From Actinomycetes bacterium (GTDB lineage Bacteria > Actinomycetota > Acidimicrobiia > Acidimicrobiales > CADCSY01), in assembly GCA_025464025.1 (NCBI GenBank), contig JAODBP010000029.1:1-14190 (forward strand): a DNA stretch of 14,190 nucleotides, read 5' to 3'. Made by a program: the position numbers and the translations under genes. A model generated the notes under the pieces. That model saw only the letters and a list, made by a program, of their open reading frames with translations, was not told the origin of the DNA and ran no database searches. How positions within the stretch are numbered: position 1 is the stretch's first letter; each line of letters opens with the position of its first letter. Below are positions 7,430 to 14,190 of this stretch, piece after piece.

Positions 7430-8137
7430 TCACTCCGCCCCGTGGAGGCCGCACTCGGTCTTGTCCCGGCCGGCCCAGCGCCCGGAGCGCTTGTCGTTGG
7501 GGTCGGTGGGCAACGTGGTGCACGGCATGCAGCCGATCGACGTGTAGCCCTGGAGCAGCAGCGGGTTCACCGGGACGTCGTGGTCCTCGATGTAGCCCTG
7601 CACGTCGAGGTCGGACCAGTTGGCGATCGGGTTGATCTTCACCAGGCCGCGGATGTCGCGCCCGATGATCGGCGCCTGGGCCCGGGTCGATGCCTCGTCG
7701 CGGCGCAAGCCGCTCATCCACGCCAGCTTGCCGTTGAGGGCCCGGTCGAGCTGGCCCACCTTCACGGCCGAGCAGCAGTTCTCGGGATCGACCTTCCACA
7801 GCTCTTCGTCGTGGTGCGGCACCGACATCATCCGCAGGTTCAGCCCGTAGCGGCGCCGCACCAGCTCGACCGTCTCCAGCGTCTCCGGGAAGTGGTAGCC
7901 GGTATCGATGAAGACCACCTCGATCGACGGCTCCACCTTGGTGGCGAGGTCGATCAGCACGGCGTCGGTCATCGACGCCGAGAGGCAGAGGTAGGGGTTG
8001 AACGTGTCGACCGCCCACTGGATGATCTTCTTGGCCGGCAGCCGCTCGAACTCCGCGTTGAGCTCCGCCAGGTCCTCGTCGGAGAACCGGGGCACGTCCC
8101 GCGGGCGGAGGCTGACCTGCTGGTCGGTGATCGTCAT
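7430..8137 (-). CDS. cysH: Phosphoadenylyl/adenylyl-sulfate reductase, APS-type with [4Fe-4S] cysteines
   Basis: This 235-residue cytosolic enzyme reduces activated sulfate to sulfite in assimilatory sulfate reduction. It has the ATP-pyrophosphatase-like fold, with the phosphate-binding region LCLSASMTDAVLIDL and FIDTGYHFPETLETV. Five cysteines define its type: Cys121-Cys122 (ENCCSAVK) and Cys203/Cys206 (GCMPC) ligate a [4Fe-4S] cluster, and Cys229 in the C-terminal ECGLH is the catalytic thiol. The CC plus CxxC set marks APS rather than PAPS reductases, as in the mycobacterial enzyme. The start at ATG 8137 was chosen because the protein then begins in the normal place; it overlaps the stop of a 33-codon ORF as ATGA. 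The sulfite reductase gene lies just upstream, and its product would use the sulfite made here. ATP sulfurylase genes are outside the window. Confidence 0.95.
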   Translation of the reverse strand: MTITDQQVSLRPRDVPRFSDEDLAELNAEFERLPAKKIIQWAVDTFNPYLCLSASMTDAVLIDLATKVEPSIEVVFIDTGYHFPETLETVELVRRRYGLNLRMMSVPHHDEELWKVDPENCCSAVKVGQLDRALNGKLAWMSGLRRDEASTRAQAPIIGRDIRGLVKINPIANWSDLDVQGYIEDHDVPVNPLLLQGYTSIGCMPCTTLPTDPNDKRSGRWAGRDKTECGLHGAE

Positions 8138-8235
8138 CGGTGCGTCGCCCACGCCATCCACCGGTCCTCGTTGGCTCGCGTCAGGGTGCACCGACGACGT
8201 TCGGCGCCAGGGCGCCTCACAAGACCTGTGCTCAT
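8134..8235 (-). CDS. Possible small ORF (33 aa) coupled to cysH
   Basis: An ATG at 8235, 11 nt after the sulfite reductase stop, opens a 33-codon frame that fills the gap and ends in a TGA overlapping the cysH ATG (ATGA). The predicted peptide is basic, begins MSTGLVRRPG, has an RRRC stretch with a single cysteine at residue 16, and ends in a Trp-containing tail (RWMAWATHR). It has no recognisable family and no clear Shine-Dalgarno sequence. It could be a real small protein, a coupling peptide that carries ribosomes from the reductase gene to cysH, or a chance frame. Short regulatory ORFs before sulfur genes are known in actinobacteria, but those usually end in several cysteines, which this one lacks. 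Confidence 0.35.
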   Translation of the reverse strand: MSTGLVRRPGAERRRCTLTRANEDRWMAWATHR

Positions 8236-8246
8236 GGGTCGCAGGC

Positions 8247-10028
<1,782 letters not shown>

Positions 10029-10039
10029 CACAGAGCACA

Positions 10040-10069
10040 ACGCTACCGAAACCCGAGTATTCCGGTCCA
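10040..10069 (-). promoter_or_regulatory. Candidate promoter of the sulfite reductase-cysH unit
   Basis: On the minus strand TGGACC (10069-10064) and TAGCGT (10045-10040) are separated by 18 nt and sit just before the ATG at 10028. Two ACTTTT repeats on the plus strand (10069-10074 and 10078-10083) form A-tracts upstream of the -35, like an UP element. The start of transcription would be about 4 nt before the ATG. Confidence 0.45.
10046..10065 (-). promoter_or_regulatory. Imperfect inverted repeat filling the promoter spacer, possible operator
   Basis: The plus-strand sequence starts CCGAAA and ends ATTCCGG; 6 of 10 positions in each half are symmetric, with matching CCG..AA/TT..CGG ends. 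It spans the spacer between the -35 and -10 above and two bases of the -35, where a repressor would block polymerase. The identity of a binding protein is unknown. Confidence 0.3.
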
Positions 10070-10100
10070 CTTTTCCGACTTTTGGCGATGCTGATGGTCT

Positions 10101-10144
10101 CGCTCCGCACGCTCCGCTCCACTCCGGCTGCTCGCTGGCGCTCC
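10101..10144. repeat. Short degenerate CGCTCC repeats in the gap after the DAHP synthase gene
   Basis: The hexamer CGCTCC occurs at 10101, 10110, 10115 and 10139, with a related CTCCG at 10122. The gap of 148 nt between the DAHP synthase stop and the reductase start also holds a weak CGCC-GGTT-GGCG hairpin near 10150. No ORF or strong terminator was seen. The repeats are short and may be compositional. Confidence 0.3.
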
Positions 10145-10176
10145 CGAACGCCGGTTGGCGGCAGGTCGGTGGGCTG

Positions 10177-11517
10177 CTAACGCCGGAGGAGCTCGGCGAC
10201 CTCGAAGGCCAGGTCGAGGCTCTGGCGACCGTTGAGCCGGGGATCGCACATGGTCTCGTAGCGCTCGCCCAGATGGGCGTCGAGCACCTCTTCGGCGCCC
10301 CCGAGGCACTCGGTGACGTCGTCGCCGGTGAGCTCGATGTGCACGCCGCCGGGCCAGGTCCCCTCCGCGGCATGGGCCGCGAAGAAGCCCTTGATCTCGG
10401 ACAGCACGGCGTCGAAGTGGCGGGTCTTGCGGCCGCTCGGGGCGGTGAAGGTGTTGCCGTGCATCGGGTCGCACGCCCACACGACCGGGTGACCGGCGTC
10501 GCGCACGGCCGCCAGCAACGGCTTCAGGCCGTCCTCGATGTTGTCGGCGCCCATGCGGGAGATGAGCGTGAGCCGGCCGGGGATCCGCTCGGGGTTGAGC
10601 GTCTCGCACAGCTCGACGACCTGCTCGGGTGCCATCGACGGGCCGACCTTGCAGCCGATCGGGTTCTTCACGCCGGAGAGGAACTCGACGTGGGCCCCGT
10701 CGAGCTCGCGGGTGCGCTCGCCGATCCAGAGCATGTGGGCCGAGCAGTCGTACCAGTCGCCGGTGAGGCTGTCCTGGCGGGTCAGCGCCTCCTCGTAGCC
10801 GAGGATCAGGGCTTCGTGGCTGGTGAAGAAGTCGACCTGGTGCAGGTTGAACTGCGACTCGACCTCGACGCCGCACGCCCGCATGAAGCGCATCGCCCGG
10901 TCGATGCCCTCGGCCACGGCTTCGTAGCGCTGGCCCTGGGCCGAGCTGGCCACGAACTCCTGGTTCCAGGCGTGCACCCGGTTGAGGTCGGCGAAGCCGC
11001 CCTTGGTGAAGGCCCGGAGCAGGTTGAGCGTGGCCGACGACTGGTTGTACGCGGTCAGGAGGCGGTCGGGATCGGGGGTCCGGGCGTCGGCCGTCGGGGC
11101 GATGTCGTTGACGATGTGGCCCCGGAAGGACGGCAGCTCAAGGTCGCCGATCATCTCGGTGGGCGACGAGCGGGGCTTGGCGAACTGGCCGGCGATGCGG
11201 CCCACCTTCAGCACCGGCACGCCCGACGAGTAGGTCAGGACGACGGCCATCTGGAGGATGACCTTGAGCTTGTCGCGGATGGCGTCGGCCGAGAACGCGT
11301 CGAACGACTCGGCGCAGTCGCCGGCCTGGAGCAGGAACGCCTCACCCCGGGAGACGCGGGCCAGGTCGTCGGTCAGGCTGCGGGCCTCGCCGGCGAACAC
11401 CAGCGGGGGATAGGTCGCGAGCTGCTTCTGGGCGCGGTCGAATGCGGCCTGATCCGGCCAGTCGGGCTGCTGCCCGGCCGGTCGCTCTCGCCAGGAGGAG
11501 GGCGTCCACGTGCTCAC
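10177..11517 (-). CDS. aroG: Class II 3-deoxy-7-phosphoheptulonate (DAHP) synthase
   Basis: This 446-residue enzyme condenses phosphoenolpyruvate with erythrose 4-phosphate, the first step of the shikimate pathway. Class II hallmarks are all present: LLQAGDCAESF with the metal-binding Cys68, GRIAGQFAKPRSSPTE, GVKNPIGCKVGPSM, SRMGADNIEDGL, CDPMHGNT with the metal His, HIELTGDDVTECLGG with the metal Glu, and DPRLNGRQSLDLAF. Length and N-terminus (STWTPSSWRERPAGQQPDWPD) agree with actinobacterial homologues. The start is taken as GTG 11517, which lies 9 nt after TACGCT, a -10-like hexamer; a TTG at 11526 would add three residues. There is no Shine-Dalgarno sequence, so leaderless translation is likely. 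Upstream is the 6C-like hairpin region and the sigma factor gene on the same strand. The symbol aroG follows mycobacterial use; streptomycete names differ. Confidence 0.95.
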   Translation of the reverse strand: MSTWTPSSWRERPAGQQPDWPDQAAFDRAQKQLATYPPLVFAGEARSLTDDLARVSRGEAFLLQAGDCAESFDAFSADAIRDKLKVILQMAVVLTYSSGVPVLKVGRIAGQFAKPRSSPTEMIGDLELPSFRGHIVNDIAPTADARTPDPDRLLTAYNQSSATLNLLRAFTKGGFADLNRVHAWNQEFVASSAQGQRYEAVAEGIDRAMRFMRACGVEVESQFNLHQVDFFTSHEALILGYEEALTRQDSLTGDWYDCSAHMLWIGERTRELDGAHVEFLSGVKNPIGCKVGPSMAPEQVVELCETLNPERIPGRLTLISRMGADNIEDGLKPLLAAVRDAGHPVVWACDPMHGNTFTAPSGRKTRHFDAVLSEIKGFFAAHAAEGTWPGGVHIELTGDDVTECLGGAEEVLDAHLGERYETMCDPRLNGRQSLDLAFEVAELLRR

Positions 11518-11526
11518 GGGTGTCAA

Positions 11527-11532
11527 AGCGTA
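11527..11532 (-). promoter_or_regulatory. Candidate leaderless -10 element for the DAHP synthase gene
   Basis: On the minus strand TACGCT fits TANNNT and ends 9 nt before the GTG at 11517. The -35 region is poor (TTCCTG at 17 nt). It would give the gene its own transcript, separate from the sigma factor and the hairpin region. Confidence 0.35.
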
Positions 11533-11591
11533 CGGGTCGCCCGCAGGATCAGGAAGTCGGTTCCGGTTCGGTCCCTCGGCGAGGCGGGCGG

Positions 11592-11661
11592 GGCGCTGGG
11601 GGGAAGCGCCTCCGGCCCACCTCGGCGATCTGGGCGGTCCGGCGGGGGGAGCCGGACCGCC
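11592..11661 (-). ncRNA. 6C RNA-like element: tandem hairpins with CCCCCC loops
   Basis: On the minus strand two perfect hairpins follow each other. The first has an 11-bp stem (arms 11661-11651 and 11643-11633, GGCGGTCCGGC/GCCGGACCGCC); the second a 6-bp stem (11610-11605 and 11597-11592, GGCGCT/AGCGCC). Both have the same 7-nt loop, TCCCCCC. They are 22 nt apart. Two stem-loops with at least six cytosines in each loop is the definition of the 6C RNA motif of actinobacteria, seen in mycobacteria as sRNA B11. A third, weaker C6 hairpin lies just upstream (11690-11670). No run of T follows, so plain intrinsic termination is less likely, though the strong stem may stop transcription from the sigma gene. 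A separate promoter was not identified with confidence; TAGGGA at 11674-11669 is a possibility. Confidence 0.62.
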
Positions 11662-11669
11662 ATGCGGTC

Positions 11670-11690
11670 CCTAGCTGGGGGGCAACTAGG
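11670..11690 (-). other. Third C6-loop hairpin overlapping the sigma factor stop codon
   Basis: Arms CCTAG (11690-11686 and pairing CTAGG at 11674-11670) enclose a loop containing CCCCCC on the minus strand. The stem is only 5 bp and includes the TAG stop of the sigma gene. It may be part of the 6C-like RNA or a chance echo. Confidence 0.35.
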
Positions 11691-12513
11691 CCGCAGACAG
11701 TGCGTCGACGTCGAGCTTGAGCTCGTCGACGGCGCGCTTGACGATGCGGCGGGCGGCTTCGGCGGTGACGCCGAGGACCTCGCCCACCTCACGGAAGGAG
11801 TGCTTCTGCCCGTCGTGCAGGCCGAAGCGGTGCTCGACGGCCGTCCGGGCCCGGGGCTCGAGCCGGTCGAGGAGGCTGGTGACCATCTCCTCCTCCATGG
11901 CGTTCATCACGATGGCCTCGGGGCCGGGCACGGCGTCGGGCAGCAGGTCGACCAGCTCCTGGTCGCCGTCTTCGCCGACCGTGCGGTCGAGGCTCGTGGG
12001 GGTCGCCAGCCGGTGGAGGTGGGCCAGCTCGGCATCGAGGTCGTCGCCTTCGCCGGACACGGCCCGCAGCGCGGCCCGGAGCTGGGCGGAGCGCTCCGAC
12101 GGGAGCCGGACGAGGTTGGCCTTCTGGTCGAGGGCCCGGCCGATGGCCTGGCGGATCCAGAACGTGGCGTAGGTGGAGAACTTGAAGCCCTTGCGCCAGT
12201 CGAACTTGTCGACCGCGTGCTCGAGGCCCAGGTTGCCTTCCTGGATCAGGTCGAGCAGGTCCATGCCGGGGGGCAGGGGGTAGCGGCGGGCGATCGACAC
12301 CACGAGGCGGAGGTTGGCCCGGATGAAGTGGTCCTTGGCCCGGGCGCCCTCGCGGACGGCCCGCTTCAGCTCGGCCTTGCGCTCGCCGGCGTCGATCCGG
12401 CGCTGGGCCTCGTGGCCCCGCTCGACGATCTGCGAGAGCTCGCGCTCCTTCGCAGCGTCCAGCAGGGGGACGAGGCCGATCTCATGGAGGTACTGACCAA
12501 CGGAATCTCTCAT
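11686..12513 (-). CDS. RNA polymerase sigma factor, sigma-70 family (group 2/3, primary-like)
   Basis: This 275-residue sigma factor lacks the long N-terminal region 1.1. It has region 1.2 (DSVGQYLHEIGLVPLL, residues 3-18) and region 2 (FIRANLRLVVSIARRY; then LLDLIQEGNLGL and FSTYATFWIRQAI, residues 63-124). Region 3 is shortened, and region 4 spans about 215-268 (LEPRARTAVEHRFGL, GEVLGVTAEAARRIVKRAVDEL). Region 2.4 keeps the Gln of the -10 contact but has Gly125 where primary factors have Thr. The region 4.2 recognition helix reads TAEAARRIV instead of the usual TRERIRQIE, so -35 preference may differ. ATG 12513 was chosen over a TTG at 12528; GGAAAG lies 7 nt upstream. It is divergent from nadD, and inverted repeats lie in the shared 155-bp promoter region. 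A stress or alternative housekeeping role is inference. Confidence 0.9.
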   Translation of the reverse strand: MRDSVGQYLHEIGLVPLLDAAKERELSQIVERGHEAQRRIDAGERKAELKRAVREGARAKDHFIRANLRLVVSIARRYPLPPGMDLLDLIQEGNLGLEHAVDKFDWRKGFKFSTYATFWIRQAIGRALDQKANLVRLPSERSAQLRAALRAVSGEGDDLDAELAHLHRLATPTSLDRTVGEDGDQELVDLLPDAVPGPEAIVMNAMEEEMVTSLLDRLEPRARTAVEHRFGLHDGQKHSFREVGEVLGVTAEAARRIVKRAVDELKLDVDALSAA

Positions 12514-12530
12514 CGCAGGGCTTTCCAACC

Positions 12531-12576
12531 GTCGTCACACCGATGTCATTCCAGCGTCGGGGGTGACGACAGTCAC
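12531..12576. promoter_or_regulatory. Inverted GTCAC/GTGAC repeats upstream of the sigma gene, possible operator
   Basis: GTCGTCAC (12531-12538) and GTGACGAC (12563-12570) are exact reverse complements 24 nt apart. The right copy is also the left half of a second palindrome, GTGAC-GACA-GTCAC (12563-12576). The repeats lie 18-63 nt upstream of the sigma start, where a regulator of that gene would bind. The binding protein is unknown. Confidence 0.4.
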
Positions 12577-12656
12577 TCGAGGGGGTGGGCCGACGCCGCT
12601 GTGTCGCTACAACGCCGGACGGGGCTCCATCGTTCCGGCCCCTACCCCTGTTCGGC

Positions 12657-12668
12657 TAGCAAATACCT
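12657..12668 (+). promoter_or_regulatory. Candidate -10 element for nadD
   Basis: TAGCAA at 12657-12662, in a short A-rich patch (GCTAGCAAATACC), ends 6 nt before the GTG start of nadD. It matches TANNNT except at the last base. No Shine-Dalgarno sequence is present. The 155-bp region between the sigma gene and nadD therefore probably holds divergent promoters. Confidence 0.3.
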
Positions 12669-13283
12669 GTGCCTGAGCGTTTAGGGGTCTTCGGCGGGAC
12701 GTTCGATCCCATCCACGTGGGGCACCTCGTCACCGCGGTCAACGTCCGGCATTCGCTGTCGCTGGACCGGGTCCTGCTCGTGGTCGCCCACGATCCGTGG
12801 CAGAAGGCGGGCACGGTGGCGACCCCCGCCGCCGACCGGCTGGCCATGGTGCAGGCCGCGGTCGTGGACGTGCCCGGCTTGGAGGCGAGCGCCATCGAGC
12901 TCGAGCGACGTGGGCACTCGTACACCGCAGACACCCTCACCGACCTGCAGCGCCTGCACCCGGACGCACAGCTGTTCCTGATCCTGGGCAGCGATGCCGC
13001 CGCCGGCCTCCCCACCTGGGAGCGGGTCGACGAGGTGCGGGCCCTGGCCACCCTCGTGGTCGTCACCCGGCCCGGCGCCGAGGAGCTGACGGCGCCCGCG
13101 GGCTGGAGCTACGAGCGGCTCGAGGTGCCCAGGCTGGAGGTGTCGAGCACCGACCTGCGAGCCCGCTTCGCCGACGGCCGACCGCTCGACTACCTGGTCA
13201 CGGGACCCGTGCAGCGCCTCATCCGCGAGCGGGGTCTCTACGCTCTGGGTACAGCAGCACCCGACGAAGGAGCACGACCCTGA
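12669..13283 (+). CDS. nadD: Nicotinate-nucleotide adenylyltransferase
   Basis: This 204-residue enzyme transfers AMP from ATP to nicotinate mononucleotide, making deamido-NAD in NAD biosynthesis. It opens with GVFGGTFDPIHVGHL; His16 and His19 form the HxGH nucleotidyltransferase motif. The second signature, SSTDLR (residues 159-164), near the C-terminus corresponds to the ISSTxxR motif that binds the ATP phosphates. LGSDAAAGLPTWERVDEV and VVVTRPG are further nadD blocks. The length is normal. GTG 12669 is chosen because it is 5 codons before the first beta strand and follows a TAGCAA element. The stop TGA overlaps the CTG start of rsfS (CTGA), the conserved nadD-rsfS pairing of many bacteria. 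There is no nearby LytR-type gene, which often lies between them in other actinobacteria. Confidence 0.96.
   Translation: MPERLGVFGGTFDPIHVGHLVTAVNVRHSLSLDRVLLVVAHDPWQKAGTVATPAADRLAMVQAAVVDVPGLEASAIELERRGHSYTADTLTDLQRLHPDAQLFLILGSDAAAGLPTWERVDEVRALATLVVVTRPGAEELTAPAGWSYERLEVPRLEVSSTDLRARFADGRPLDYLVTGPVQRLIRERGLYALGTAAPDEGARP
13266..13272 (+). promoter_or_regulatory. Shine-Dalgarno sequence that points to a CTG start for rsfS
   Basis: GAAGGAG lies 7 nt before CTG 13280 and inside the nadD 3' end. No ATG, GTG or TTG in the rsfS frame lies at a usable distance from it; the next start-like codon is GTG 13319, 46 nt away. Confidence 0.7.
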
Positions 13284-13642
13284 CCGAGCAGACCGTCCCC
13301 ACCACCGCCGAGCGTGCTGTGATCGCCGCTCGGGCGGCCGCCGACAAGCTGGGCACCGACACCGTGGTGCTCGAGGTGGGGGACGTCCTCTCGATCGTGG
13401 AGTACTTCGTGATCACCGGCGCGTCCAACACCCGCCTGGTGCGCACCATCGCCGAGGAGGTCGAGGAGCAGGTCAAGCTGGCCGACGGCGGCCCCCCGAT
13501 CCGCGTGGAGGGCATGTCCGACGGCATGTGGGTGCTCCTCGACTACGGCGACATCGTGGTGCACGTCTTCCTCGACGAGACCCGCGAGTTCTACGACCTC
13601 GAGCGGCTCTGGAGCGACGTGGGTCGCCTCGACTGGGAATAG
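13280..13642 (+). CDS. rsfS: Ribosome silencing factor RsfS, probable CTG start
   Basis: This protein of about 120 residues belongs to the RsfS (Iojap/YbeB) family. RsfS binds uL14 on the large ribosomal subunit and blocks subunit joining when nutrients are scarce. Family blocks are clear: DTVVLEVGDVLSIVEYFVITGASN, then VEGMSDGMWVLLDYGDIVVHVF and REFYDLERLWSD. The N-terminal helix AERAVIAARAAADKLG matches the start of known RsfS proteins and would be cut by the first GTG (13319). The frame upstream has no ATG, GTG or TTG. CTG 13280 has a near-perfect GAAGGAG 7 nt before it and overlaps the nadD stop as CTGA. The gene therefore probably uses CTG with coupled translation; GTG 13319 (107 residues) is the alternative. 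Confidence 0.93.
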   Translation: MTEQTVPTTAERAVIAARAAADKLGTDTVVLEVGDVLSIVEYFVITGASNTRLVRTIAEEVEEQVKLADGGPPIRVEGMSDGMWVLLDYGDIVVHVFLDETREFYDLERLWSDVGRLDWE

Positions 13643-13672
13643 AACCCCGGGGCGTGCGGGTAGCGGCGAGGC

Positions 13673-14190
13673 ATGGACGCACTCACCCTCCTCACTGCCG
13701 ACCACAACCGGGTGCGAGGTCTGTTCGCCCGGTTCCAAGCCGCCCACGAGGCGGAGGACACCACGACCGCGGTCGAGCTCTTCGCCACGATCTGCACCGA
13801 GCTCGATGTCCACACCGACATCGAGGAGACGGTCTTCTACCCGGCCATCACCGACCTGTCCGACGAGGTGCACGAGCTGGTCGTCGAGTCGCTCGAAGAG
13901 CACAAGGTCGCCAAGGACAAGATGGCCGAGGCCAAGGGGCTCTCGCCCGACGACGAGCACTGGGCGGCCAAGATCACCGTCCTCATCGAGAACGTGGAGC
14001 ACCACGCCGAGGAGGAGGAGACCGAGATGTGGCCCAAGCTCCGCTCGGCGATGTCGGGCGACCACCTCCAGGCGCTGGGCGACGCGCTCGAGGCACGAAA
14101 GGCGGCGCTGGGCGCGCCGACCCTGGCCGACAAGATCGACCTGACCAAGGCCGAGCTCGTCGACCTGGCCAAGGCGCAGGAGATCCCCGG
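13673..14190 (+). CDS. Hemerythrin HHE domain-containing protein (3' end outside window)
   Basis: The frame opens at ATG 13673 and is still open at the last base, giving 172 residues. It contains a four-helix hemerythrin domain with the di-iron ligand pattern: His11 in ADHNRV, His47 and Glu51 in HTDIEE, His77 in LEEHKV, and His110/His111 with Glu115 in EHHAEEEE. Such proteins bind oxygen, nitric oxide or iron, or sense them; the role here is unknown. After about residue 150 an extra segment begins (DKIDLTKAELVDLAKAQEIPG), resembling the short lysine-rich SAP or Rho-N-like motif found in some actinobacterial proteins, so the protein may continue with repeats beyond the window. A TAGCGG hexamer lies 6 nt before the ATG, and GCGAGGC is a weak ribosome site. 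The 30-nt gap to rsfS has no clear terminator. Confidence 0.88.
   Translation, partial: MDALTLLTADHNRVRGLFARFQAAHEAEDTTTAVELFATICTELDVHTDIEETVFYPAITDLSDEVHELVVESLEEHKVAKDKMAEAKGLSPDDEHWAAKITVLIENVEHHAEEEETEMWPKLRSAMSGDHLQALGDALEARKAALGAPTLADKIDLTKAELVDLAKAQEIP

Noticed and set aside
8205..8220. GGCGCC-AG-GGCGCC near 8205 as a terminator before cysH
   Set aside because: The loop would be too small, no T-run follows, and the genes on both sides look coupled.
11633..11661. The 11-bp hairpin as a simple intrinsic terminator of the sigma gene
   Set aside because: No T-run follows on the minus strand, and a second hairpin with the same TCCCCCC loop follows, so an RNA element explains the pair better. 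Some termination cannot be excluded.
11592..11661. GGGGGGA loops on the plus strand as CsrA-type protein sites
   Set aside because: No plus-strand gene or transcript is supported here, and CsrA is not expected in this lineage.

Overview
The window reads as a chromosome segment of a high-GC actinobacterium, most likely from the class Acidimicrobiia or a near relative. I infer this from strong G/C preference at third codon positions, frequent GTG starts, an actinobacterial-type four-cysteine APS reductase beside a siroheme reductase, a class II DAHP synthase, the nadD-rsfS pair, and a pair of C6-loop hairpins matching the description of the actinobacterial 6C RNA. The lineage call is inference. 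No tRNA, rRNA, insertion sequence, phage gene or CRISPR array was seen. Almost all of the window is coding.

Left part (1-6540, all plus strand). The 3' end of a MoxR-type AAA+ ATPase is followed 4 nt later by a CoxE-like VWA protein, the usual chaperone pair. A histidine-phosphatase gene then overlaps a GT39-like membrane glycosyltransferase gene (GTGA overlap). Next comes an MMPL-family RND transporter, whose stop overlaps the start of a TetR regulator (ATGA). A perfect 8+4+8 palindrome lies over a probable promoter just ahead of the MMPL gene and is the obvious operator for that TetR protein.

Middle part (6530-12513, all minus strand, so read right to left). A short primary-like sigma factor is followed by tandem hairpins with CCCCCC loops (6C RNA candidate) and then class II DAHP synthase. 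After a 148-nt gap with a promoter come a siroheme sulfite/nitrite reductase, a possible 33-codon peptide ORF, cysH (APS reductase) and a PaaX-like regulator. The reductase, peptide ORF and cysH are tightly packed or overlapping, so they probably form one sulfate-assimilation unit. A perfect 27-bp palindrome covers the start codon of the PaaX-like gene.

Right part (12669-14190, plus strand). nadD (NAD synthesis) overlaps rsfS (ribosomal silencing factor). The only start codon of rsfS with a good Shine-Dalgarno sequence is a CTG. A hemerythrin-domain gene then runs off the end of the window.

Several putative first genes have a TAGNNN hexamer 6-11 nt before the start codon and no good Shine-Dalgarno sequence, which suggests leaderless transcription. 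The MMPL gene and rsfS have clear Shine-Dalgarno sequences instead. The most interesting items are the 6C-like RNA, the reductase with a complete siroheme/[4Fe-4S] cysteine set in both halves, the 27-bp palindrome on the paaX start, the CTG start of rsfS, and the overlapping peptide ORF before cysH.
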